Assembly: GCF_000143415.4 (NCBI RefSeq)
Contig: NW_003314271.1
Location: forward strand, 1,012,826 to 1,036,744
From: Selaginella moellendorffii
Taxonomy: Eukaryota > Streptophyta > Lycopodiopsida > Selaginellales > Selaginellaceae
Direction: 5' to 3'
Length of the DNA: 23,919 bases
Below are positions 10,220-19,424 of this stretch, in pieces; the first letter of the stretch is position 1, and each line of letters starts with the position of its first letter. Below the pieces are notes generated by a model, which had not been told where the DNA came from, made no database searches, and saw only the letters and a program-made list of their open reading frames with translations. Both the position numbers and the translations under genes were made by a program.

Positions 10220-10450
10220 ACTCCCACGTGTCATGTGTTGGTCCTTTTGGGTCCCTTTTTGGAGCCTCGCCTTTTGCTCGCTTCGTGCTCGTTCCTCGAG
10301 CACTTCGTTGGGAGTTCCACTCCCGCTCTTGACTTTTCAAGTCGGAGCTTTTGGTCCAAACGTGTTACGCTCGTTTGGCTCTCGCTTCGGCCACTACCAT
10401 TTTGCGCCCTTCCGGCTCCACTTTGGGGCCTAGGGATTTTGTGTCTCACA

Positions 10451-10463
10451 ACTCCACCACCCA
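10451..10463 (-). other. Polypurine tract, inner element
   Basis: TGGGTGGTGGAGT on the minus strand, directly before the 3' LTR and identical to the outer element's tract. Confidence 0.6.
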
Positions 10464-11929
10464 TAGACGAAGTTCGATGTCCTCATCGAACGGTAAACCC
10501 TTTCATAAAGTAACACCCACACGTGTTACCATTTCCATCCTTGGCACCTAGCCAATCTTTGTCTATGGTTTGACATCAAAGGCTCACCATGCCTTGTCCA
10601 TCCTTTAAGGAGCGTAGTCTCTCCAACTTAGAGACTGATTGGACCACATGTAATGGTTCTCCCCTTTTATTGGTTTAGTTCTCGCTAAACGTCTTAGAGA
10701 CCCTTCTCTAAGTCAATCCCACTACTCCTTCTCGAGTAGTCTCAATTTCCATCTATTGAATGTTTGCACCTTGGAATTTTTACTCTTTTGACTTTTTGGG
10801 AGTCAATTTCCTAGGTGTCTCCAACACCTTGCATTGCACAGATTGTGCAACTCCACTTCCCTATCCTAGGAAGTTCATTACTTGAGGGCACCATCATCCT
10901 CTCTTCTATTTCGTGCCACCTTGGGCACTAAGTTCCATTTATCATACTTTGTGCTAGGGCTGTCCATGGCCCTATCATTTGGCTACCTTACCGCTCCCTC
11001 ACTTGGAGCCTTTACTTTGCCAAATTGGAGCACTTAAGAATCCGTCCTTGAAAGTCCGCTTCCTTTCCCACAAGCTGTTAGCATCGAACACATTAGTGTT
11101 CCTTGGCTAACTTTGCCATTTGGATCCCTTCCATTAAATTCCATGGCCCAAACTTTGGCCATTAGTCCTTTGCTCCTATCCTTGATTGTTGCACCCAGCA
11201 ACATCGGATCGCTACCTCCATTTTTGAGGTATCCTTTCGGTTCCATAGCAAAGACTCTTCTTTGCCAAGTCCGGAGGATGTTCACCCCTAGTATGTCTCT
11301 TTAGCATATTCTGCTATGGGCTCTATCCATGGCCCAACTTCGTGACCCTCCCATGGGTCTTTTATAGAGACTACTTTCCTCGGACTCACTATGCCATCGC
11401 ACGGACATAGTTTATTTCCCTTAGGTGCTCTTCCCACTTGGTTATCATGACCAAGCCACACCACCTTAAACAGTTCAATTTCAACATTGTGAACCAGGAA
11501 CTTCATTCCTTAGCCAACCAAGGACCTTGTCCTTATCTGGCCATAAGATCACCTAGTGATCTCACCTTGGCACCTTAACAGAGTTGCCAAAAGGTACTTG
11601 GTTTTCTAGACCTCCAAGTTGTTGACTATAACCCCGGGGGCATCCCCCACACTTGGCGGTGCACCCAAGCTAGCCCTTACGGCCAAGGGTTCATAGCAAC
11701 TGAGATTAGGTGTCCCCATCTCACTCACCACGACCTTGGTGCCACTTGCACCAAAGTGTTCAAGTTAGATATGCTGAGCTTTCACACTAAGCAATCTAAC
11801 CGTGCATCACGACTCCGAGGCATCCCTCGCTTGGCGGTGTGCCCAAACCAGTCTCCCCACTGAGAGTCCATGACCACCGAAATATGAGTGTCCTCATATT
11901 CCAAACCATCACCACGCCCTAGTGATTTG

Positions 11930-11968
11930 GGACTCGAACCCAAGCACTAGAGGGTCGGGACTCGAACC
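11930..11968 (-). promoter_or_regulatory. Two tandem B-box-like motifs, inner copy
   Basis: The same GGTTCGAGTCC pair as at 6240-6278, with 28 bp between starts, unchanged in sequence. Same caveats: no A-box or tRNA fold seen. Confidence 0.3.
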
Positions 11969-14499
11969 CAACCTCCGTATATGCATCTACGGACGGCATC
12001 ACACTAGATGCCTGGCGTGACTCCCCACGCCGGTGCACCAACCTATTTTTAAAGCGCGCTACAGATCACAGCTTAGGAACCTAGTTCCTCCACACTGCCA
12101 AGTCCTCTCACTTGACATGTCTGTGATCATGCATGGACTCCTCCATGCTCGGCCCCATGGCCCACCCTTTTTGAAGTTATCACCTTCAACTAGGGTCTTT
12201 GTTCCCCCGACGTGCCAATCTCGCTTGGCAAGTCCTCCGACCACTGTAACATGGTTCCTGCATAAGCGTGAAAGTCCTTGACCATCGACTTTTGTTCAAA
12301 GCCCTCTCTTTGAACACTCGGGAACTACTTCCCTAACCTTGATAGCCTTGCCTCATGGCAAGCTTCAAGACCACGCTTCTGCTGCGCCACTCTGATTTCG
12401 CGCGTTCCATGAACCATTTACACTTGGCCTTTCTAGGTACTAAGCTACCTAGAATCGTCTTTGGGAACCTTGAAGGAACTCTGTCCCTCAGCTTGCTAAG
12501 GCCTCCCTTTTTGCAAGCCTTCCAAATGCCACATAGTCTAACATGGACAATTCCATATTTTAGACTCTTCATGGCATCACGGTTGCTAGCGGCAACACCC
12601 TTGAGCCCCCCATTTGATTCTCCACTCCCAGCTGGCATAACCAACCTTGGTTATGCCCTTCGATTCCTATGGTTCGGTTCTATCCCCTTCTTGCTTTTGG
12701 CTTTGCACCTTTCCTTCGGTCATTCTCCTCCAGACCAGGAGGATAGCTTTGCACTTTCTATCACGCCTTAGCAAGGATTCCTAGGGATGAACCAACCCAA
12801 TAGCCCAGGGAGTGGTTCCTCAATCCAGGTACGCTCACCTTGTAACCCCACACACTGGGATTACATTGTTGCTTATGGGCCTTTACATGCCCATCACTAG
12901 CCTTGCCAAAGTTCTATTTTTGGCTTTGTCCAACTCGGGCAGACAGTCTTTCTCCTGTCTCCGCAACCTTGGACATTTGGATAGCACCTTCTATCCATCA
13001 TTCACTAGGGACTTAGTCCCCTGGGCCTTATCCATTGCCCTCGCGACATCAAACACCACCTTCTGGTGTTCTAGAGTGTTCGGGTGTCCCAATGATGGCT
13101 TTCTTGACAATGAGTATTTCCTTTTATGACATTGACTTACTATATCGCAACACAAGCAACTTATCCCCCGTAAGGGTGTATCCGACTTCCCTATGCTATT
13201 AAGAAGTCTTGGGTAGCTACCTTCTACCCGTTCAACTAGTTATTTTGCACCTCTTGCTTAGTTGCCTCATAGTTGTCAAGTCCTACAACTCATTGTTTGG
13301 TGCTTTCACACCTTCATCATTATCTGGGTCACCACACTCCAACTGCATGCTCTGCAGCTTAGGCTATGCCATTCCCATTTCCATTGGGATTCCTTTGGCA
13401 AGGGGTTCTCATGAACCCACCAACATAGCCTCAAGGTATCACACCTTGGCACATTTGGTGTCTCCACACCATCGGCTCCACGAGCCTACCTCTATGACAC
13501 TTCCCCTTCATGTTTATGTCTTTGCCAAGACCAACACCGCTCTTTCTCATGCCAACCATCCGTTAGCACTGCACCATAGCGGTCACACGCAACTTTGTGT
13601 CAAAGTTGTTTTCTTCTGAGAACACCTTTCCCATAACTTTAGCATGGCACATTTTGCCATCGATGAGATACCCTCTGTTCTCATCCTTGGATCCTATGAT
13701 CCCCCCCCATCCTTTGTGGGGTACAACACACCTCAGTAGAAATGCTTCCATCAGTCCTTTTAGGACCATTCCTTGACTCTACTTGAGTCATCAAGCAGTT
13801 TTGGACTTGGTTAATCCATAGACCCTTAAGGTCCTACTTGTGAGGCACTAGCTCACTAGAATACACTTCTTGCATTCCTGTCCTACTCAAAAGGACTATT
13901 TTCACAAGTGTTACTCCGACACTTGATTTTGTTCTCTGGGGGCAACCTTTGCCCCTTAGGACTACTTGTTCATGTGATGAGAACACCAACTCATCCACTT
14001 AATACACCCCCAACTCCTGGGGTTGTTCCAGCATTTATTAGAGGTAGCCCCGGCTACCTTTTCAAGGACTTGAGTCCTCTTCCGTATTTGACCTCCCACG
14101 GTCATTACTTCTGGTCTCACATTCATGAGCACCAACCTCAACTATATGAGGAAAATCTTGTGACTCCTTTATTGCTTTGGAGTCTTTATCTTTCCCGTGA
14201 TCCCAACTGTAGTTGTTTACCGCAACTACATTAGCCAGTTTGCTAAGTGAAACGCTCATCTGGATCACATCCTCAACTCTTTGATTAAAACCATATACTG
14301 TTCCCAAGATCCCAAAGTCGTTCCATTATTGGCCCTTTTCTATCCACCACCTTGTCTACAAGTTCACACATGAACTGTAATGGAGAGCCATGTCTTCCCG
14401 ACTTGCTACTCCTCAAGGATAGGCCCACTTCTTGGACCTTCCGTTGCTAACACCAGTGGTGATATACTTGAGCACCAATAAAAGTCGGACTAAGGAACA

Positions 14500-14511
14500 G
14501 CTCCGATACCA
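14500..14511 (-). other. Primer-binding site (initiator tRNA-Met type), inner element
   Basis: TGGTATCGGAGC on the minus strand, three bases (ATT) downstream of the LTR end CTTACA. It matches the usual plant initiator-Met site TGGTATCAGAGC at 11 of 12 positions. This fixes the element's orientation as minus. Confidence 0.88.
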
Positions 14512-15525
14512 AATTGTAAGCGACTAATTTTTCCATTCTACTTTAGTCACTTAACCACACCTCCGACCACTTGGAGGAGTCTCATTCACAACCTCCATAA
14601 GCCCAACTCAAGACTTGGGGCTTGCTAGCCCCGAGAATGGCATCCATGCCACTCAACCTTAGCACTTGGTCCAAGTGCTCCACGTGTCCGATCCCATGAT
14701 CGACACCCCAAGGTGCCACTGACATATCGGCCCGTTACGCTAAGGCCATGCCCATTTACCTCGGTCACACTGGTGGTCCAACACCACCTACATTCCAATC
14801 CCGTCTCTCAAAGACTGGGTCATCCATCCATGAGTGATCATCCCAGATCCACTCCTTAACATCCTTAGGATGCCTACAGACATGGGGAACAGCCTTCCCC
14901 AATATCTCTGTTCCGGTCCCCACCAAGTCCCTTTCTGTCCTTGGCTGTGTTCGCCAACACTGCCACTGGATCGAGGCCCACCGGCCCGACCACTAAGTCC
15001 CACTATCCTCTAGGACTTCCTCACTGTGTGACTGTGTCCTTGGTCACTACCCCAGAGGACTGCTCCTCTTCCTTTCCACAGTCTGGGCCTTTGGGACAAC
15101 ATTTCGGAACACCGTGGCCTTACGCGAGCCACCTGGGTACTCTCCTCGCCTTCTGCCCTTGGGTGCTCTAGCCATGGGCTTAGAGCGGGTTCCGTTGAGC
15201 CACACCAGGTATCCAAGTAGGTAGTGCCACCCACACTTGGACTGGGAGCATCGGCCAGTCGATCTCCCGGGGGAACTAGAGCCGGCTCTTGAACACTTCA
15301 CCAAGCTACCCCGCTTGTCAGTCCGTGTTCACTCTAGTCTTGGACTTCCCAGTGGGCAGCTCATCACCCACACTGGGTCTGGCCTTCCTGGGCCAAACTG
15401 GCCTTTCCTGGGCAAACTGGCCTCCACTGTCAGTCCTCCTCCCTACTATACCTTTTGGAGTCTCACCAACACCCCCCTAGGTGTCTGGGAGACGAACGCT
15501 TTGGGCTTTCACCCTCTCAGGCTCC

Positions 15526-15615
15526 GGACTCGGACTCGGACTCGGACTCGGACTCGGACTCGGACTCGGACTCGGACTCGGACTCGGACTCGGACTCGGA
15601 CTCGGACTCGGACTC
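15526..15615. repeat. Hexamer microsatellite (GGACTC), 15 units
   Basis: 90 bp of uninterrupted GGACTC, followed by a degenerate hexamer zone to about 15723. Five units shorter than the partner LTR. Confidence 0.95.
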
Positions 15616-15723
15616 GGGCTCGGGCTCGGTCTCGGTCTCGGCCTCGGCCTCGGTCTTGGTCTCGGTCCCGATCTCGGTCTCGGTCTCGGTCTCGGTCCCG
15701 GTCTCGGTCCCGGTCTCGGTCTC

Positions 15724-16211
15724 GACTTCGGACTCCATCTCGGACTCCATCTCGGGTCCATCTCGGACTCCATCTCGGACTCCATCTCGGGTCCATCTCG
15801 GACTCCATCTCGGACTCCATTTCGGGTCCATCTCGGGTCCACCTCGGACTCCATCTCGGACTCCATCTCGGACTCCATCTCGGGTCCATCTCGGACTCCA
15901 TTTCGGGTCCATCTCGGGTCCACCTCGGACTCCATCTCGGACTCCATCTCGGACTCCATCTCGGACTCCATCTCGGACTCCACTTCGGACTCCAACTCGG
16001 GTCCATCTCGGGCCCACCTCGGACTCCAACTCGGACTCCATCTCGGACTCCATCTCGGACTCCACTTCGGACTCCAACTCGGGTCCATCTCGGGTCCACC
16101 TCGGACTCCACTTCGGACTCCAACTCGGGTCCATCTCGGACTCCACTTCGGACTCCAACTCGAGTCCATCTCGGACTCCACTTCGGACTACAAGTCGAGT
16201 CCATCTCGGAC
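15724..16211. repeat. 11/12-bp minisatellite, inner 5' LTR
   Basis: Units as in the other LTRs. It has a run of five ATCTCGGACTCC-type units near 15917-15975 that the partner LTR lacks, so unit order has changed between the two LTRs of one element. Confidence 0.9.
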
Positions 16212-16442
16212 ACTCCCACGTGTCATGTGTTGGTCCTTTTGGGTCCCTTTTTGGAGCCTCGCCTTTTGCTCGCTTCGTGCTCGTTCCTCGAGCACTTCGT
16301 TGGGAGTTCCACTCCCGCTCTTGACTTTTCAAGTCGGAGCTTTTGGTCCAAATGTGTTACGCTCGTTTGGCTTTCGCTTCGGCCACTACCATGTGGCGCC
16401 CTTCCGGCTCCACTTTGGGGCCTAGGGATTTTGTGTCTCACA

Positions 16443-16447
16443 TCTCT
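16443..16447. repeat. Target-site duplication TCTCT, right copy (inner element)
   Basis: Matches 8496-8500 exactly and directly follows the inner LTR terminus GTCTCACA. Confidence 0.92.
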
Positions 16448-16774
16448 ATCTTTCCCGTGATCCCAACTTTAGTTGTTTACCACAACAACCTAAGCCAATT
16501 TGCTGAGACAAATGCTCATCCGGATCACATCCTCAACTCAATGAGGAAAACCTTGCACTGTTCCCAAGATCCCAAAGTCGTTCCATTATTGGCCCTTTTC
16601 TATCCACCACCTCGTCTACAAGTTCACACATGAACTGTAATGGAGAGACATGTCTTCCCGACTTGCTACTCCTCAAGGATAGGCCCACTCCTCGGACCTT
16701 CCGATGCCAACACTAGTGGTGATATACTTGAGCACCAATAAAAGTCGGACTAAGGAACAGCTCCGATACCAAGT
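16448..16774 (-). other. Outer element leader (5' end of internal region)
   Basis: Colinear with 14188-14514 of the inner element (327 bp in both), with scattered substitutions, for example in the 16469-16550 part. It contains the primer-binding site. It is cut off from the rest of the outer internal region (4763-8500) by the inner insertion. Confidence 0.88.
16760..16771 (-). other. Primer-binding site (initiator tRNA-Met type), outer element
   Basis: TGGTATCGGAGC on the minus strand, three bases (ACT) after the LTR end CTTACA. Identical to the inner element's site. Confidence 0.88.
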
Positions 16775-17779
16775 TGTAAGCGACTAAATTTTCCATTCTA
16801 CTTTAGTCACTTAACCACACCTCCGACCACTTGGAGGAGTCTCATTCACAACCTCCATAAGTCCAATCCAGGACTTGGGACTTGCTAGCCCCGAGAATGG
16901 CATCCATGCCACTCAACATTTGCACTTGGTCCAAGTGCTCCACGTGTCCGATCCCATGACCGACACTCAAAGGTACCACCGACATAGCAGCCCGTTACGC
17001 TAAGGCCATGCCCAATCACCTTTGCCACACTGGTAGTCCAATACCACTTGCATCACAGTTTTGGCTCCCCAAGACTAGGCAAACCATCCGTGAGTGGTCA
17101 TCTCAGATCCACTCCTTAGCATCCTTAGGATGCCCACCGACAAGGGGAATAGCCTTCCCCAATATCCCACTGTCAGTCCCCACTAAGTCCCTTTCTGCCC
17201 CTGGCCGTGTTTGCCAACACTGCCACTGGACCGAGACCCACAGGCCCAACCACTAAGTCCCATGGTCCTCTGGGACTTCCTCACCACACGACTGTGTCCT
17301 TGGTCACTACCCCAGAGGACTGCTCCTCTCCTTTCCACAGTCTAGGCCTTTGGGACAACATTTCGGAACACCGTGGCCTTACGCGAGCCACCTGGGTACT
17401 CTCCCCGCCTTTCGCCTTTAGGTGCTCTAGCCATGGGCTTAGAGCGAGGTTCCGTTGAGCCACACCTGGTATCCAAGTAGGTAGTGCCACCCACACTTGG
17501 ACTAGGAGCATCGGCCAGTTGATCTCCCGGGGGAACTAGAGCCGGCTCTTGAACACTTCACCAAGCTACCCCACTTGTCGGTCCGTGTTCACTCTAGTCT
17601 TGGACTTCCCAGTGGGCAGCTCATCACCCAACACTGGGTCTGGCCTTCCTGGGCCAAACTGGCCTTTCCTGGCCAAACTGGCTCCACTGCAGTCCTCCCC
17701 CTTACTATACTTTTGGAGCTCACCAAACCCCCCAGGGTCTGGGAGACGAACGCTTTGGGCTTTCACCCTCTCAGGCTCC

Positions 17780-17851
17780 GGACTCGGACTCAGACTCGGA
17801 CTCGGACTCGGACTCGGACTCGGACTCGGACTCGGATTTGGACTCGGACTC
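17780..17851. repeat. Hexamer microsatellite (GGACTC), 12 units
   Basis: 72 bp including one AGACTC and one GGATTT unit, then a degenerate zone to about 17923. Its partner LTR has nine units. Confidence 0.95.
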
Positions 17852-17877
17852 GGGCTCGGGCTCGGTCTCGGTCCCAA

Positions 17878-17909
<32 letters not shown>

Positions 17910-17923
17910 CCGGTCTCGGTCTC

Positions 17924-18340
17924 GACTTCGGACTCCATCTCGGACTCCATCTCGGACTCCATCTTGGACTCCATCTTGGGTCCATCTCGGGTCCATCTCG
18001 GACTCCATCTCGGACTCCATCTCGGGTCCATCTCGGACTCCATCTCGGACTCCATTTTGGGTCCATCTCGGGTCCACCTCGGACTCCATCTCGGACTCCA
18101 TCTCGGGTCCATCTCGGACTCCACTTCGGACTCCAACTCGGGTCCATCTCGGGTCCACCTCGGACTCCATCTCGGACTCCATCTCGGACTCCATCTCGGG
18201 TCCATCTCGGACTCCACTTCGGACTCCAACTCGGGTCCATCTCGGGTCCACCTCGGACTCCACTTTGGACTCCATCTCGGACTCCATCTCGGGTCCATCT
18301 CGGACTCCATTTCGGACTCCAACTAGAGTCCATCTCGGAC
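17924..18340. repeat. 11/12-bp minisatellite, outer 5' LTR
   Basis: The same family of units as 4126-4530 and largely colinear with it, with extra ATCTCGGACTCC-type units near 18165-18195 and TTGGACTCC variants. Confidence 0.9.
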
Positions 18341-18572
18341 ACTCCCACGTGTCATGTGTTGGTCCTTTTGGGTCCCTTTTTGGAGCCTCACCTTTTGCTC
18401 GCTTCGTGCTTGTTCCTTTTAGCACTTCGTTGGGAGTTCCACTCCCGCTCTTGACTTTTCAAGTCAGAGCTTTTGGTCCAAACATGTTACGCTCGTTTGG
18501 CTCTTGCTTCGGCCACTACCATGTGGCGCCCTTCCGGCTCCACTTTGGGGCCTAGGGATTTTGTGTCTCACA

Positions 18573-18577
18573 CATTT
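18573..18577. repeat. Target-site duplication CATTT, right copy (outer element)
   Basis: Identical to 2996-3000. Joining base 3000 to 18578 rebuilds an arm of the older inverted repeat without a gap. Confidence 0.93.
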
Positions 18578-18740
18578 GTCCAATGGAAAGGTACATATAT
18601 AGGAACATAAATAAGCACAAACTAAATGACCATTCAAATCCAATCAAACTGCTATAAACTCACCAACACATTTAGCCAATAATTTTGAGCATACCTTGAA
18701 GAGACTAACTATGCATGAGTAACATTAAGTCGTAACTAAA
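18578..18740. repeat. Left arm of the inverted repeat, inner end
   Basis: The reverse complement matches about 19425-19580. The shared segments include GGATTTGAATGGTCATTTA (right: GGATTTGAGTGGTCATTTA) and CTCTTCAAGGTATGCTCAAA (right: CTCTTCAAGGCATGCTCAAA). This shows that the retroelement landed inside the left arm, roughly 165 bp from its inner end. Confidence 0.85.
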
Positions 18741-19424
18741 TTGAATACCATAAGATGGTGTAAGATGTCAGAAATATGGGCAAGATGTTCAATGCTTAAA
18801 CATACTATTGGGTCATGAGAATTAGTGTTGAGGTGAACTTATATAAAGTTGTAGGTAGGAGGAAGTTAGTTGAATTTTAAAAGTTTGTATTCTTAGACTG
18901 AGAGTCATTCTTTCTTTAGAATGAGAAATTTCCACAAATTTTCTTAAACTTTTTCAATAACTAATCTATTAATCACTTTGTCCGAAAATCATTCCATTTT
19001 TGTAAGCTAGTACAAACTAGTGAAGGGGTTGGAGTTGACTTTAGTTAGCTTAGACCTTAGTAGGTAGTTTGTATGATGCAGCCCAAAAAACATATTGACT
19101 TCTTAGGGCTAAAACAATTGAGCTGAATAAAGTCTGGAGTTGGTGTAGAAAAATGGCTATTGCACTTTTCTAGAAAGATGACCCTTGTGCCTTTTTCTTG
19201 TAATGTTATGCTTGGTGGCAAGTTGTACTTTGCATTTCATTAGACTTTATGAGAGTAGTGAGCTCTCTCTAATTTTGAATTTGTCTTGATAACCTTGCGC
19301 TTTAGCTAAAGATAGTGATGCCTAACTTAGTTGTTTGAGGTTGAGGTGTTAATACCCATATTATAACCTTGTCCATTAGGAGGTTGTGTACCAATATGAG
19401 TGCATTTTATGATTTTTACTTTAA
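18741..19424. other. Spacer between the inverted-repeat arms, no gene seen
   Basis: About 0.7 kb of AT-rich sequence lies between the last clear arm match on each side. Weak similarity may continue a little further inward (CCCATAT near 18774 on the minus strand and near 19352 on the plus strand). No open frame of note and no RNA gene recognised. Confidence 0.6.

Larger units (their letters stand above)
8501..10450 (-). repeat. Inner element 3' LTR (1,950 bp, longest of four)
   Basis: Its ends are TGTAAGTGAC and GTGTCTCACA on the plus strand. It pairs with 14515-16442; both have GACTAATTTTTCC and the GCCCAACTCAAG variant that outer LTRs lack. It carries about ten T or A states where the partner and the outer LTRs keep C or G, about half at CpG, including the terminal TGTAAGTG for TGTAAGCG. 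One copy of a roughly 19-bp direct repeat (CTTCCTGGGCCAAACTGG) is missing here (single copy at 9370-9388; two copies at 3870-3907 in the outer LTR). CACGTG cores lie at 8667-8672 and 10225-10230. Confidence 0.92.
10451..14514 (-). other. Inner element internal region (4,064 bp, non-coding)
   Basis: This is the only uninterrupted internal region in the window and the reference for the family. The longest minus-strand frame is 103 codons (12333-12644), and it is shortened to 79 codons in the outer copy. There are no CCHC zinc knuckles, no D-T/S-G protease motif, no RT YxDD box and no integrase HHCC or DDE pattern in any frame I read. The leader next to the primer site (14183-14499) has an 81-codon frame at 14062-14307 of unknown meaning. 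The body carries the B-box-like pair at 11930-11968. Confidence 0.85.
8501..16442 (-). mobile_element. Inner LARD-like LTR retrotransposon (7,942 bp), complete
   Basis: Minus-strand order is 5' LTR 14515-16442, 3-nt spacer, primer-binding site 14500-14511, non-coding internal region 10451-14514 (4,064 bp), polypurine tract 10451-10463, and 3' LTR 8501-10450. It belongs to the same family as its host element. Perfect TCTCT duplications show an independent integration event, not recombination between LTRs. The insertion point is about 0.33 kb inside the host element, just downstream of the host's primer-binding site, so it breaks the host's leader. Like its host it shows no protein domains of its own. 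Confidence 0.92.
14515..16442 (-). repeat. Inner element 5' LTR (1,928 bp)
   Basis: A TG...CA LTR with ends TGTAAGCGAC and GTGTCTCACA (plus strand). Compared with the other three LTRs, the stretch at about 15369-15485 holds a cluster of small indels: one A lost in CACCCACAC, and extra single bases in CTGGCCTCC, CTGTCAGTCC, ATACCTTTTGG, GGAGTCTCACC and ACCCCCCTAGGTGTC. Elsewhere it is close to the family consensus, so it kept the ancestral state where its partner LTR decayed. CACGTG cores lie at 14681-14686 and 16217-16222. Confidence 0.92.
3001..18572 (-). mobile_element. Outer LARD-like LTR retrotransposon, split by a nested copy of the same family
   Basis: On the minus strand the order is: 5' LTR 16775-18572, primer-binding site 16760-16771, leader 16448-16774, then the inserted inner element with its second TCTCT copy (8501-16447), then the rest of the internal region 4763-8500, and 3' LTR 3001-4762. 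Without the insertion the element is about 7.6 kb with an internal region of about 4.07 kb. That is within a couple of bases of the inner copy's 4,064 bp, so both are essentially full length. A perfect CATTT duplication flanks it. No gag, protease, RT, RNase H or integrase frame is seen. It is therefore probably a non-autonomous element mobilised by proteins of a relative. The minus-strand start, TGTGAGACAC then AAAATCCCTAGGCCCC, recalls Ty3/gypsy Tekay/Del LTRs; that affiliation is inference only. Confidence 0.9.
16775..18572 (-). repeat. Outer element 5' LTR (1,798 bp)
   Basis: Partner of 3001-4762, with the same subfamily variants and few substitutions (for example CAGTTTTGG for CAGTCTTGG near 17059, and CCCACTG for CCCTCTG near 17168). 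Length differs mainly through array copy number. CACGTG cores lie at 16941-16946 and 18346-18351. It ends at GTGTCTCACA, followed by the CATTT duplication. Confidence 0.92.

Noticed and set aside
9223-10513. Serine-aspartate repeat surface-protein-like frame (369 and 412 codons)
   Set aside because: The SD run is a reading of the GGACTC microsatellite inside a plant LTR. There is no signal peptide, anchor or other domain, and the alternative frames are equally open.
12333-12644. 103-codon minus-strand frame in the inner internal region
   Set aside because: Shortened in the outer copy (6643-6882, 79 codons), basic composition, no retroviral or other motif recognised.
14515-16774. Solo LTR plus short deleted element at 14515-18572
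   Set aside because: The 327-bp piece between the two right-hand LTRs is the outer element's leader displaced by the nested insertion, not a deletion derivative.
3001-18572. Tandem LTR array formed by unequal recombination
   Set aside because: This was the first reading of the four LTRs and three internal regions. The TCTCT and CATTT target duplications and the exact fit of the split internal region show nesting instead.
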